Positions 26,889-36,583 of a stretch of 64,000 nt of DNA are shown piece by piece; position 1 is the stretch's first letter; every line of letters starts with the position of its first letter. The stretch spans positions 58,413 to 122,412 of the forward strand of contig NZ_SLXB01000008.1 in the NCBI RefSeq assembly GCF_004342845.1, in the 5' to 3' direction. Source of the DNA: Prevotella heparinolytica. GTDB lineage: Bacteria; Bacteroidota; Bacteroidia; Bacteroidales; Bacteroidaceae. The notes below the pieces were generated by a model, which ran no database searches, was not told where the DNA came from, and worked only from the letters and a program-made list of their open reading frames with translations. Both the position numbers and the translations under genes were made by a program.

Positions 26889-29804
26889 TCAGAAAGGACG
26901 CTGTCCGCCACCGAACCTGCCGCGTCCGGGGCCACCGCCGGGAGCTCCAAAGCCATGCCTGTTCTCCATCTTCTCACGGGCAGCCTTGCCTCCGAAGATG
27001 TTCAGGCGGTAGATGAAATGGAGCATGCAATAATTGTTTACCCCATTATAAGAGTAGACGGAACGACCGCCGGCCGTCAGCGAGCGGCTGATGTTGCTCT
27101 GCTGCTTCAGGATGTCGTACATCTCGAAACTGATGGTGGCCGCCCCTTTCAGGAAAGTCTGCGCAAGCTGGGCATTCCAAATAAGTTCGTTGCGATTCAT
27201 GCTGGTGTCCGTATAGCCGCGACGGCTCTGATTGGCAATGTTGGTAGAAAGGCTCATGTTCCAAGGCAGAGTGACGGTGGTGTTAGCGCCATACGAGAAG
27301 GTATATGGATTCTGATTATTGGACGGAGTCAGCTTATCCTTCTCTGCCGAGTACTGGAAACTTCCGTTCAAGCCCAGCTCCAGCCAGTCATTGCGATAAG
27401 AACCGTTCAGACGTTCGCCAATGTTCAGGTTAGTCGTAGTATTCTTCCGCTCCACCTTAGTCCGGGTATCCGTCAAGTAACCCACATTGTTGGAATAACC
27501 TACGTTGGAGAACGAATTGATGGTATATTTCTTGTCAGGCAGGGCCGTATTGAATCCAATCACGCCAAAAGCATTCCATTTGCCGTTAATGTTTTTCGGT
27601 GTCGTGGTCCACCCGCCGGTCTCCGGATTATACACACGGCTGTTACTGATACTGTTTTGGGTAAGATTAAATCGGACATGCGACATGATACCGCGCTGTT
27701 TCTCGGCATTATATGTATTATAGAACATACGCATCTCGTGGACAAACGAGGGTTTCAGCCCCGGATTACCCTTGCGGATGTTCAAAGGGTTGGAGTCGTC
27801 GGTCACGTCGAGCAGGTTCTCCATGCCGGGCTGACTGCTCCGGCCACGATAGAACAGACGTAACTGACTCACTTTAGAGAAACGGACACGCAAATCGATG
27901 TTCGGCGCAAAATTAAAGACATTACGTGCCGTATCTATTTTCACCGTTCCCTTCTCGTAAGAGAGGTTAGTGTGCTGCGGTTGAAAAGAAAGACCGGCGC
28001 TGAGCTGATACTTAGGGCGGATAAAACGCAAAGCCACCATGGCATCATGGTTGTAGTATCGATATTCGGCAAATTTGCTCTGCCCGGCATTCCATCTGTC
28101 GTCTGCACCGTCCGAGCCAAGAGGACGGGTTATCTGACTGATGATTTCGTCCGAAGCAGGATTCTCGCCGAAGGTTCTGTCCAAATCGTAGACAGATTTA
28201 TCGCTCTTGTTGTATCTATACCGGAACTGATAACTGAATTGCAAGAAAGTGGTTCGTGCCAGAGGTTCGCTATACGTCAGTTGTGCACTATAATTGTAGC
28301 TTTTGGTGGGAACGGTGATGTAACGCATCAATAATACATCGTCCTTAGTTCGATAATATATATTGGAATAGGAATATTGGTCGCTCTCGGAGTCGTTGTA
28401 ACCGAAGCGTCCGCGAAAAGTGATGTTCCTTCCGCGCGCATTGAGCTTACGGTTCAGTTGCAGAGTAGCGTTGGCCGACAGGTCATTGCCGTTGTTCAAG
28501 GAGAGGTTGTCACTAAGGTTCACCAAACTGTCGCCAAACAGTTTCTTCATTTGTCGGGCATCGGCCAGATAGTTGTTGGGATCGACCACCACCTGATAGG
28601 GGTCGACATTGAACGTGGCCGATTTGGAGTTGGAGTAGTTGTCCGACTTACTGTAAGACAAGTCGGGACGGAAGATGATATTCGTCATCGTATCAGGCTT
28701 CCATTCCAAACGGAAATCAACATTGAAATCCCGGCTTTTATTGCGCTGCCGGCTATTGGAATTAGAGTAAGAGTTACCGTTCGTCAGGAAGTTCTCCGTG
28801 CTCCCTACACTGATACGGTCATTGTCTTTGTAGTTGTAGCGGACACTGCCGCCCATTTCAATCTTATCCGTTTCCGTAGCAAAGTTTACACCCAGTTCTT
28901 TCGTGGCGGTCAGCCCGTTGTTGCGTCGCCAGCGCGGACCTCCTCCCCCACCCGAAAAGCCTTGGTCGTTCACATTGTTGGCTCCGGCAATTACAGATAC
29001 CTGCGTATTCTCACGGAAATAGTTCAGCATGGCATGCCCCATATACCGGTCTTTCGTGCCACCGGCCAAGTCGAGATTGCCGAAGATACCCTGATTCATC
29101 CCCTTTTTCACTGTCAAATCAAGCACGGTTTCCTCCTCTCCGTCGTCAATACCGGTGATACGGGCCAAGTCGGACTTCTTATCGTACGTCTTCAACTTCT
29201 CCACCATATCTACGGGCAGATTCTTCAATCCGGTTTTCACGTCTCCGCCGAAGAATTCCTTGCCGTCTACCATAATCTTCTTTATCTCTTTGCCGTTTAT
29301 CTTTACCGTACCTTCATCATCGACTTCGGCACCGGGCAATTTCTTCACCAATTCCTCCAGCATGGCACCTTCCGGAGTACGATAAGCAGATGAGTTGAAA
29401 GCAATGGTATCTTCCACTACCTGCACCTGCGGGGCTTCTGCCGTAACCACAGCTTCGGACAACATCACGGCATCCGTCTCCAACGTCAGTGTGCCCACAT
29501 TCCTGTCGTGCATGGATTCAGAGAGTTGCAGTGGAAGATATTTAGTCTTGAAACCGATATAGGAAACTTTCAGTACATATTTACCGGCCTTCACCTTAGG
29601 GAGCGTGAAATAGCCTTGCGCCGAACTTGCCACACCCGCCGTTTGAGCACTGTCAGGCAAGGAAAGCAACTGTACGGTGGCTTGTATGGCAGGTTCCTTC
29701 GTGTCTTCCATAACACGCCCCGTGACTGTAATGTTTTTTGTTTGTGAGAAAGCAGACGGCACCGTCAACAGCCACAGTGCCGCCCCAATCATAATTTTCT
29801 TCAT
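26889..29804 (-). CDS. TonB-dependent-receptor-like outer-membrane beta-barrel protein
   Basis: This 971-residue protein has a signal peptide (about 1-20), a carboxypeptidase-regulatory-like domain (about 25-105, ITVTGRVMEDTKEPAIQATV) and a plug-like region (about 120-230, containing LPGAEVDDEGTVKINGKEIK). A long barrel domain with many Asn/Tyr/Arg strands follows. It belongs to the outer membrane beta-barrel family related to TonB receptors but lacks a SusC signature and a SusD partner. The C-terminus is Gly/Arg-rich (GAPGGGPGRGRFGGGQRPF) and ends in Phe. Substrate unknown. No neighbour suggests a specific nutrient. Confidence 0.88.
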   Translation of the reverse strand: MKKIMIGAALWLLTVPSAFSQTKNITVTGRVMEDTKEPAIQATVQLLSLPDSAQTAGVASSAQGYFTLPKVKAGKYVLKVSYIGFKTKYLPLQLSESMHDRNVGTLTLETDAVMLSEAVVTAEAPQVQVVEDTIAFNSSAYRTPEGAMLEELVKKLPGAEVDDEGTVKINGKEIKKIMVDGKEFFGGDVKTGLKNLPVDMVEKLKTYDKKSDLARITGIDDGEEETVLDLTVKKGMNQGIFGNLDLAGGTKDRYMGHAMLNYFRENTQVSVIAGANNVNDQGFSGGGGGPRWRRNNGLTATKELGVNFATETDKIEMGGSVRYNYKDNDRISVGSTENFLTNGNSYSNSNSRQRNKSRDFNVDFRLEWKPDTMTNIIFRPDLSYSKSDNYSNSKSATFNVDPYQVVVDPNNYLADARQMKKLFGDSLVNLSDNLSLNNGNDLSANATLQLNRKLNARGRNITFRGRFGYNDSESDQYSYSNIYYRTKDDVLLMRYITVPTKSYNYSAQLTYSEPLARTTFLQFSYQFRYRYNKSDKSVYDLDRTFGENPASDEIISQITRPLGSDGADDRWNAGQSKFAEYRYYNHDAMVALRFIRPKYQLSAGLSFQPQHTNLSYEKGTVKIDTARNVFNFAPNIDLRVRFSKVSQLRLFYRGRSSQPGMENLLDVTDDSNPLNIRKGNPGLKPSFVHEMRMFYNTYNAEKQRGIMSHVRFNLTQNSISNSRVYNPETGGWTTTPKNINGKWNAFGVIGFNTALPDKKYTINSFSNVGYSNNVGYLTDTRTKVERKNTTTNLNIGERLNGSYRNDWLELGLNGSFQYSAEKDKLTPSNNQNPYTFSYGANTTVTLPWNMSLSTNIANQSRRGYTDTSMNRNELIWNAQLAQTFLKGAATISFEMYDILKQQSNISRSLTAGGRSVYSYNGVNNYCMLHFIYRLNIFGGKAAREKMENRHGFGAPGGGPGRGRFGGGQRPF

Positions 29805-29913
29805 GCGTTTATTCTTTGTCTATTCCTTATATATCCGGATAATGCCATCCACTGCTTCATTAGACAAGCATACGGACAAAAGGTTTAATGCCCCGCATGA
29901 CAATTTGGTTTAT

Positions 29914-30327
29914 TTATCGGCCATTCCGTTTAAACAGTTTGTCGACCGTTGCCTTTTTTATACCAAATTCCAGACAAAGTACATTCAATATAAGAAATAT
30001 GAGGAAAGAAGAAGAGTCCACAGAAAGCAAATCGCCTTTCGCCACACGGTAGAGCATACCGCCGAAGATGAACAAGACGGTCAGGAAGACGGCATTGCGC
30101 GTGGCTTTGTTGCGCAATTGCTCCGTCTCACCGCTCTCGTTCTTTGTCAGCGCAAAAATAATCATCAGCGCTCCCATCATCATCAGAAGCTTGGAACACT
30201 CTTTATAGAACAACAGATTGGAATCCGTCACTTTTCCCCACATCAGCAGCAGGAAAGGAAGAAACAACGCTAAAGCTATGATGAAATAGCCCAACGGACG
30301 GCAATATACGGGTAACAAAGCTCTCAT
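29914..30327 (-). CDS. Small integral membrane protein
   Basis: This 137-residue protein has about four hydrophobic segments: 13-30 (YFIIALALFLPFLLLMW), 45-60 (LLMMMGALMIIFAL), 80-95 and 105-120 (FLIFLILNVLCLEFGI). I recognise no family. It stands alone, 109 bp upstream of the barrel protein gene and divergent from aroB. The 286-bp gap up to aroB shows only the -7 box at 30572 and pyrimidine-rich sequence. Confidence 0.7.
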   Translation of the reverse strand: MRALLPVYCRPLGYFIIALALFLPFLLLMWGKVTDSNLLFYKECSKLLMMMGALMIIFALTKNESGETEQLRNKATRNAVFLTVLFIFGGMLYRVAKGDLLSVDSSSFLIFLILNVLCLEFGIKKATVDKLFKRNGR

Positions 30328-30571
30328 CTGATTTTCGTTTTTTACAGTTTATATACAAGGCCTGCTTAATATTCCCTCTCTCTTTTTATCAAGCTCTTTA
30401 TCGGCTTCTTTCCGGTCTCTTTTCTTGTTCTTTCCTGCCGCACGGCATTGCCTTGTCGATGAAAGGATGCAGAAAACAGATTCGGAAAGGAATTTCACGG
30501 ATATGACGGGCAAAAATCAAGCAGCCTCTTATTTTTCGTGACACAAAGGTAACATTTATTGTTGAAAGAAC

Positions 30572-30579
30572 TATCTTTG
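30572..30579 (+). promoter_or_regulatory. Candidate -7 box of aroB
   Basis: TATCTTTG fits TAnnTTTG, 35 bases before the ATG at 30614. No TTG is at the expected -33 distance. Confidence 0.5.
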
Positions 30580-30613
30580 TCGTGCAATAAATCAATAAAA
30601 TACAAATCCTCTA

Positions 30614-31675
30614 ATGAGTAAACAAGAAGTAATTCTTTGCGAAGAACTGGCTGACAGCCTTACACAAGCCATCGAAAGATGCCCTCATGACAGACTCTTC
30701 ATTCTCGCCGATGAACATACCTGCCGCCTCTGCCTGCCGCAATTAAAAAGCATCCCCGCACTGAAAGATGCGGAAGAAATAGTCATCGGGGCAGAAGACA
30801 TACACAAAAATCTGGAAACATTGGCTTCCGTGTGGCAAGCTTTGAGCGAGAAAGGCGCCAGCCGCCACTCCTTGCTCATCAATCTGGGTGGAGGCATGGT
30901 GACCGACCTCGGAGGTTTTGCCGCTTCAACCTTCAAACGCGGTATCGCTTACGTCAACATCCCCACCACCCTGCTTGCTATGGTCGACGCATCGGTAGGA
31001 GGCAAGACGGGGATTAACTTCAACGGCCTGAAGAATGAAATCGGCGTATTTGCACCCGCCGCCTGCGTGCTAATAGAGACCGAATTCCTTCGCAGCCTCG
31101 ATGCCCGCAACTTCTTCTCCGGCTATGCCGAAATGTTGAAGCATGGCCTCATCAGCACTCCCGGCCATCTGGCGGAACTGCTGGCTTTCGATACCGAAAG
31201 AATAGACTATGCGGCGTTGAAACAGATGGTGGGACGCTCCGTGCAAGTAAAAGAGCGCATTGTGGAAGAAGACCCGTTGGAGCATGGCATACGCAAAGCC
31301 CTGAATCTGGGACATACCGTAGGGCATGCCTTCGAGAGCCTCGCCCTTGCCGAAAACCGTCCGGTGCTACATGGCTATGCCGTGGCTTGGGGCATTGTCT
31401 GCGAATTATACCTTTCTCATATAAAGGTGGGATTTCCAAAAGAAAGGATGTATCAGGCCATCCGCTTCATCAAAGAGAACTATGGCGGCTTTGCCTTCGA
31501 CTGCAAACAGTATGACCGCTTGTACGAATTGATGAAACACGATAAGAAGAATACGGCCGGTGTCATCAACTTCACCCTGTTGAAAGAAGTAGGCGACATC
31601 TGCCTGAACCAAACTGCGGACAAGGACGCCGTTTGCGAGATGTTCGACTTTTACAGGGAGTGTATGGGAGTATAG
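30614..31675 (+). CDS. aroB: 3-dehydroquinate synthase
   Basis: This 353-residue NAD- and metal-dependent enzyme converts DAHP to 3-dehydroquinate in the shikimate pathway. It has the NAD-binding segment LGGGMVTDLGGFAA (about 91-104), TTLLAMVDASVGGKTGINF with the conserved Lys (about 117-135) and the metal-site helix LGHTVGHAFE (about 231-240). Length is normal. It stands alone, convergent with the cytidylate-kinase-like gene. Confidence 0.95.
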   Translation: MSKQEVILCEELADSLTQAIERCPHDRLFILADEHTCRLCLPQLKSIPALKDAEEIVIGAEDIHKNLETLASVWQALSEKGASRHSLLINLGGGMVTDLGGFAASTFKRGIAYVNIPTTLLAMVDASVGGKTGINFNGLKNEIGVFAPAACVLIETEFLRSLDARNFFSGYAEMLKHGLISTPGHLAELLAFDTERIDYAALKQMVGRSVQVKERIVEEDPLEHGIRKALNLGHTVGHAFESLALAENRPVLHGYAVAWGIVCELYLSHIKVGFPKERMYQAIRFIKENYGGFAFDCKQYDRLYELMKHDKKNTAGVINFTLLKEVGDICLNQTADKDAVCEMFDFYRECMGV

Positions 31676-31712
31676 TTATATCATAACGCGAAGAGCTATG
31701 AATTGACACATA

Positions 31713-32345
31713 TCAGCCGCCAGACAGTTTTCTCTTTACAAACTCTTCCAAGAAGTCTGCCGTAGCGTCGATGCCCAACACGGACGAGTCAATGCAGAGG
31801 TGATAGGCAGAGGCAGTTCCCCACGTCTTGTTGCTATAAAAATTATAGTAGTTGGCGCGCCTCTTGTCGGCTTTCTCCATCAACTCTTCCGCTTCCTTTT
31901 CCGAAATGGGGCGTTTTCTGCAAATGCGTGCAATGCGATCTTCCGGAGTGGAGGAAACAAAGATATTCACACAGCGGGGATGGTCGCGCAATATATAGTC
32001 GGCACAACGCCCCACAAACAGGCAAGAGCCTTTGGAGGCAAGCTTTCTTATCACATCACTCTGAATCTTGAAAAGCGCATCGTTGCTCAAGCAACTCGTT
32101 ACGGGAATGGCCCCGTCGCTGATAAAAGGGAAACGCATGCCGTACAAGCCTCCCAACACGCCTTGCGATGTCTTCTCGTCGGCCTTCTCGAAAAGCTCGC
32201 AGCAAAAGCCGCTTTCTTCAGAAGCCAAGTTTATCAACTCTTTGTCATAGAAGCCGATGCCTAAGCGAGAGGCCAGTTTCTTACCTACCTCATGTCCGCC
32301 GCTACCCAGCTGACGACCGATGTTTATTGCAAAGTTATTATCCAT
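31713..32345 (-). CDS. Cytidylate kinase-like family protein
   Basis: This 210-residue P-loop protein begins INIGRQLGSGGHEVGKKLA (8-26), the variant P-loop of the cytidylate-kinase-like family common in gut anaerobes, followed by GIGFYDKELI. LFVGRCADYIL (about 113-123) and a lid-like RARICRKRPIS segment follow. It differs from canonical Cmk and is unlikely to be the main CMP kinase. The true substrate is not established. Confidence 0.82.
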   Translation of the reverse strand: MDNNFAINIGRQLGSGGHEVGKKLASRLGIGFYDKELINLASEESGFCCELFEKADEKTSQGVLGGLYGMRFPFISDGAIPVTSCLSNDALFKIQSDVIRKLASKGSCLFVGRCADYILRDHPRCVNIFVSSTPEDRIARICRKRPISEKEAEELMEKADKRRANYYNFYSNKTWGTASAYHLCIDSSVLGIDATADFLEEFVKRKLSGG

Positions 32346-32376
32346 AAAATATATCTCCTATCTCATTTGCAGATAG

Positions 32377-32384
32377 CAAATATA
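32377..32384 (-). promoter_or_regulatory. Candidate -7 box of the cytidylate-kinase-like gene
   Basis: On the minus strand TATATTTG fits TAnnTTTG, 31 bases before the ATG at 32345. A small ATTTGC/GCAAAT inverted repeat overlaps it. The rest of the 410-bp gap to the PL15 gene holds array 4 and nothing else I can support. Confidence 0.5.
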
Positions 32385-32566
32385 AAAACTATTACGGAAT
32401 ATCCTTCAGATAAAAACATAAAACTTCTCCCGCTTCCGAAATCCTATCAAGACAGACTCCCACCGTATCCATAACCTGATTTCAATATAATAAAGAAGGG
32501 AAAAAGACTCCGCCTATACGAAACGACCCCAGAGATACACCCGAAGGGGGTAATCAGTGGTGCCAA

Positions 32567-32681
32567 GTCTCGTATATGCGACGTTCATAGTCTCGCATAT
32601 GCGACGTGTGTGGTCTCGTATATGCGACGTTCACGGTCTCGCATATACGACGTTCACGGTCTCGCATATATGCGAGGAAAA
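32567..32681. repeat. Array 4: four and a half 23-bp units built on TCGCATATGCGA
   Basis: Units begin at 32567, 32590, 32613, 32636 and 32659, an exact 23-bp period. All start GTCTCG. The core is the palindrome TCGCATATGCGA or variants TCGTATATGCGA and TCGCATATACGA, followed by CGTTCACG or CGTGTGTG. The last unit is partial. It lies 75 bp beyond the stop of the PL15-type lyase gene, at the boundary of the polysaccharide locus. Confidence 0.9.
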
Positions 32682-32755
32682 CGGCAAGATATATACGAGT
32701 ATTTAACAGGCACATAATGCCTTATCTTATACCGAATTCAGGTTATCCATATAAG

Positions 32756-35362
32756 TTAGATTTCAAGATGAGGCAGAAAGTCGACCAACTTCTTCTTTAC
32801 TTCTTTCCCGTCAACCCGGTCTACTATAATCGTAGCTCCTTTGTTCGAAGTGTAATTAAAGTCCAATGAAGCTCCTTTCTCTTTATTCTCTATACGTAAA
32901 AAAGCTTTTCCTTTACCATCCAAATTGCATTCAATCACCCATCCCTCCACTGTCACACGGTTTCCTTCCCGTTTGATGAGGGCATCGGCGCGATTATTGC
33001 CATGCACGTCGACCACATTCAGGAAGCAGACCTTGGTACAGGCGGCAGCAGATGCGGTAAAATGATAGTGACCGGGAAGAGGTTTACCAAGTCTTTTTTT
33101 CCAGTCCACGGCAGCTATAAAGAAAGTATCGGTTTGTGCATACGACATTTTTTGCGAAGCAAACAAATGAGCCACAGATACCCCATCAGCCTTATTCCTG
33201 CCGCGTATCTGCAATCCGCCTTCGTATTCGGTCACATCCATAGGAAGTTCAACCGTATGCAGCAGATAATCCCACCTTACCGGCTCTTTGCCGACCAATT
33301 CATCGTAAATCACAAACAAGCCGGAAGTGCCCAGCTGCACGACATGCCTGCGAAAGAAGTCGAGTTTATTTTCGTCCCATCCCTTCTCCGGAGTGAACAG
33401 GGTACCCGATAAGCGTCCACGCTCCAACCATAAGGGAGACTGCACTTTCCCGTAGGCATTGGAGGCGTCTCCGACAACATAAGAGATGGCTTCGCCTTCA
33501 TAATATCGGGGAATCCATCCATATCCCTCCGTGCCGATTTTTTGCCCCATGCCATTGACTAGGATTGAATTATGGGCGCGGGTATTCCGGTAAGCATACA
33601 TGCAGTGGTCATCGGTAAACCCTGTGCGATGACCGCTACTGTAAAAGACCGCCTTACCGCCAAAGAACGTATTGAAAGCATTTTGATTGGCCAACGCATG
33701 CGATGTAGAACCGTAAGGGCTGCTTCTGAAAGAGAGCATCGCATTGTTTTTGTAATGTCCGAGGTCGGTGTTCATTAAAGCTGTACCGGTTTCGTTAAAC
33801 ACTTTACATCCCGACAAGTCTGACAGACATACCGTACCGGCAGGTCTTTTTTTCTTGGTAATACAACGATACCATGTCAGGTCGGACGGCTTAGCTTCGA
33901 AGGCTTTCGACAAGATTTCGGGGTCTTCTCGCATAATCTCGTGCACATAAGCCGCCGCCCACCGATTATTGCATTCGCGCGCCAAGGCATCGGCATATCC
34001 TACACGCCCTCCGTTGGGCATACGCTGGTTTTCATGCGAATTGCCATGACCTCCCGATTTGGAAAAAGGAGGTTGTTGGTAAACGACATACAGGGCATTG
34101 TTATCATACCAAGGGTCTGCAAAGAAGTCGAACCCCGATATGCGCGAAAAGAATGCCGGCACTTCTATCAACGTGCGTATGTTTACGTGGAAATAAGAGT
34201 CGCCATTATGCCAAGCACCATCATGGTTCAGTCCCGGCAGCCGAGATATCCATTCGTTATAGCAATAATCGGCCCATACGGATGCTTCGGGAATTTCGCC
34301 GACCGTGGCAAAAGCGGCCATCGTAAGAATGCGAAAGGTCATCTGCCACACGTGGTTGTCTGCAATGCGATTCTCCAAATGGTTTACATATTCATTGAAG
34401 AACTTATCACCGATGCTGCGGATATTATCCAACAGCATCCGCTTTTCTTCCGAAGTCAACAAATTATAGAAGCCATCATAGGCGGATGTGCTCATGGAAA
34501 GCAGCGTGGAGAGATTGAAGTCGCCCGCAAAATATCTGCTCGTCTGCCAAGAAAGAATCTCACTCAAGCGCTTGATGCCTTCCCGGTAATACTTCTCATC
34601 TTTAGTCAACAGATATGCCCGCACCAATGCTTCCACATTGGCCTCTTCGCGGTCTACAATTTTACGGCTCTCGCGAATAAGGGCCGACTCGCGTTGCACG
34701 ACATTGGCCAGCGTAACGACATTGGTCGTATCTATTTCTTCCCGAAGATGCTTCAACGGACGGGAAAAGCATCGAGAGGCTTTGTCCATATAGGCCTGCG
34801 CCTCCGGATTGTCCTTGTTTCTCAGCATCACTTCTTCCCACTCTTCCGCATCCAGCAATATCCGGGGATGACGGGAAGGATAACCCGCCAGCACTTTTTC
34901 CAATGGCGGAGGATTGAACTCCGCAGTATGCTCATCTATATAAAAATGATGGACCGGCGACCATTCTTCTTTTCCTTCCGGGGTGACATAAGCGTGTTGC
35001 CAGTACCATTTGCCTTGTGCCAGACATCGGAACGGATTGTAAAAGGCCCATGCACGCTCCCCCGTCAGAACATCCTTCTCAAAGTTTTTATCCTGAGAGA
35101 TACGAATCCTGTAAACCACTTTCGGCTTCTCTTCCACTTGCCCCGGCACGCCATCCAACACCGCACCGAGATGCGGGAATTTGTCAGGCCACATGAAATG
35201 CGGCGGATTTACCCTGACATGCATCCCATCCTGTGGAGAAGGGGTTGCACGCACCTCATTCATCAATGTTGCCTCCGCGACTTTTATCACAGCCGACGGT
35301 TCGGAACTGACACAAGCCGCCAGCATACACAAGGCGGACAAACCTGCTATTATCTTTCTCAT
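32756..35362 (-). CDS. Heparinase II/III-type lyase, PL15-like (DUF4962), lipoprotein
   Basis: This 868-residue surface or periplasmic lipoprotein is read from the ATG at 35362, which gives lipobox LAAC with Cys17. It has an N-terminal fibronectin-like DUF4962 domain (about 30-170), a helical toroid (about 190-480; NHVWQMTFR, HDGAWHNGDSYFHVN, GHGNSHENQR) and the heparinase II/III beta domain (about 520-868; HRTGFTDDHCMYAY, RAHNSILVNG). The His/Tyr-rich patches fit beta-elimination of uronic-acid glycans. Layout matches the exo-acting PL15 enzymes of Bacteroides heparin loci, such as BT4652. Inferred role: trimming heparan oligosaccharides. Arrays 4 and 5 flank it on both sides. Confidence 0.82.
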   Translation of the reverse strand: MRKIIAGLSALCMLAACVSSEPSAVIKVAEATLMNEVRATPSPQDGMHVRVNPPHFMWPDKFPHLGAVLDGVPGQVEEKPKVVYRIRISQDKNFEKDVLTGERAWAFYNPFRCLAQGKWYWQHAYVTPEGKEEWSPVHHFYIDEHTAEFNPPPLEKVLAGYPSRHPRILLDAEEWEEVMLRNKDNPEAQAYMDKASRCFSRPLKHLREEIDTTNVVTLANVVQRESALIRESRKIVDREEANVEALVRAYLLTKDEKYYREGIKRLSEILSWQTSRYFAGDFNLSTLLSMSTSAYDGFYNLLTSEEKRMLLDNIRSIGDKFFNEYVNHLENRIADNHVWQMTFRILTMAAFATVGEIPEASVWADYCYNEWISRLPGLNHDGAWHNGDSYFHVNIRTLIEVPAFFSRISGFDFFADPWYDNNALYVVYQQPPFSKSGGHGNSHENQRMPNGGRVGYADALARECNNRWAAAYVHEIMREDPEILSKAFEAKPSDLTWYRCITKKKRPAGTVCLSDLSGCKVFNETGTALMNTDLGHYKNNAMLSFRSSPYGSTSHALANQNAFNTFFGGKAVFYSSGHRTGFTDDHCMYAYRNTRAHNSILVNGMGQKIGTEGYGWIPRYYEGEAISYVVGDASNAYGKVQSPLWLERGRLSGTLFTPEKGWDENKLDFFRRHVVQLGTSGLFVIYDELVGKEPVRWDYLLHTVELPMDVTEYEGGLQIRGRNKADGVSVAHLFASQKMSYAQTDTFFIAAVDWKKRLGKPLPGHYHFTASAAACTKVCFLNVVDVHGNNRADALIKREGNRVTVEGWVIECNLDGKGKAFLRIENKEKGASLDFNYTSNKGATIIVDRVDGKEVKKKLVDFLPHLEI

Positions 35363-35435
35363 AAACATTTCCTTTCTTTTATACTTCAAAGAGAAGCAAA
35401 ACCACATCACGCCTCATGAATGCCGTGCACCCTTG

Positions 35436-35590
35436 TTGCAGTTCCACTGCATAGCCTTTGTAGCATCACTGCAATACCTTTGCATTACCACTGCAACACT
35501 TTTGCAGTAACGCTGCAAGCATGTTTGCAGTGGAACTGCAGCAGGTTTGCAGTGGAACTGCGGCAGGCTTGCAGAATCTTGCAGCAATGA
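35436..35590. repeat. Array 5: seven 22-bp units built on TGCAGT-n-ACTGCA
   Basis: Units begin at 35436, 35458, 35480, 35502, 35525, 35547 and 35569; six steps are 22 or 23 bp. The best units contain TGCAGTGGAACTGCA or TGCAGTTCCACTGCA, which are hyphenated palindromes. It is the largest array here and fills the gap between the ROK and PL15 genes, both transcribed leftwards. It should therefore be transcribed if the operon reads through. Confidence 0.9.
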
Positions 35591-35628
35591 CATGCAGGAC
35601 TACAACGTCTTGCTTCACAACCCGACAC

Positions 35629-36558
35629 TTATAATATCAACGATGCAGCACCAATCAGTCCGGCCCTGTTACCCAGTTCCGCAGCCACGATTTGCGTATT
35701 CAGGGCACAGTCCATGATAACATGCCCGCCGGCAACCTCCTTTATCTTTTCCACGTAAAAAGAACCGGCATCTGCGACACCTCCTCCTATCACAACACGC
35801 TGAGGACTGAAGATATTAATGAATCCGGCAACACCTCTTCCCAAGTAATAAAAATGTTCGTTCATGCAATCGACAGCCAGCGGAAAAGCCTCGCGATACA
35901 AACGGACAATCAGTTCTCCGTCTATCTCCGCGTCGAACTTCAATCCCCGCTCCTCTGCCAATGTACTGAAACGTCTTACCAAAGCCGCCGTCGAAGCATA
36001 ATGCTCCAGACAGCCAACAGCGCCGCATGCGCAACGTTCTCCCGTGGCTATCAAGGGAACATGGCCCAACTCCGTGCCCCGGTTGGCATACCCGCCGAAT
36101 AATTTGCCATCGATAATCACCGCACCGCCTATGCCTGTACCTACCGTCAAAAAGACAACATGACTGCATCCTCTTCCGGCACCGAACTTGGTCTCGCCCA
36201 ACCCCATCAGATTGGCATCATTTCCTACAACCACGGGTAGTTTCAACGCTTCTTCCAGCACGGAAGCCACGTCTATGTTTTCCCATCCCACAATGTTCTC
36301 GGCACCTCCCAACACGATACGGTTGGTCTCATCGACAATGCCCGGAGTGCCAAGCCCTATGCCTCGTATACTTAGGTTCCGTCTCTTGGCCTCATGTCTC
36401 ACAATAGAAGCGGTTTCCACCAATCTGGCCATCACTTCCGCAGCCGACACGGAAGCAAAAGAAGGTAATTTCCCTTCAAAGAAAGAATTACCCGCTTCGT
36501 CCACCAAAGCGTATTTTATAGACGTACCGCCTAAATCAATGCCAATAGCATATTCCAT
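35629..36558 (-). CDS. ROK-family sugar kinase
   Basis: This 309-residue cytoplasmic kinase is read from the ATG at 36558 (MEYAIGIDLGGTSIKYALVD). It has the phosphate-1 motif DLGGT, a VVGNDANLMGLGE catalytic segment with Asp, GTGIGGAVI, and the ROK zinc motif CACGAVGCLEHYAS near 174-187. ROK kinases phosphorylate glucose, GlcNAc or ManNAc. In a heparan-type locus the likely substrate is glucosamine or GlcNAc released after desulfation; that is inference. It is the last gene of the susC1 operon, 25 bases after the DUF3604 gene. Confidence 0.88.
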   Translation of the reverse strand: MEYAIGIDLGGTSIKYALVDEAGNSFFEGKLPSFASVSAAEVMARLVETASIVRHEAKRRNLSIRGIGLGTPGIVDETNRIVLGGAENIVGWENIDVASVLEEALKLPVVVGNDANLMGLGETKFGAGRGCSHVVFLTVGTGIGGAVIIDGKLFGGYANRGTELGHVPLIATGERCACGAVGCLEHYASTAALVRRFSTLAEERGLKFDAEIDGELIVRLYREAFPLAVDCMNEHFYYLGRGVAGFINIFSPQRVVIGGGVADAGSFYVEKIKEVAGGHVIMDCALNTQIVAAELGNRAGLIGAASLIL

Positions 36559-36583
36559 AGCTCCCAACATTCATAAAGTTTTT

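Noticed and set aside
30398..30595. 65-codon frame upstream of aroB on the minus strand
   Set aside because: It overlaps the aroB promoter box and has no plausible protein character.
32567..32681. CRISPR array
   Set aside because: Units are contiguous, degenerate and palindromic with no unique spacers, and there are no cas genes. The same holds for the other arrays.
33941..35419. 492-codon open frame on the plus strand
   Set aside because: It lies antisense across the PL15-type lyase gene, has no domain pattern and a His/Arg/Gln-rich composition typical of frames opposite real genes.
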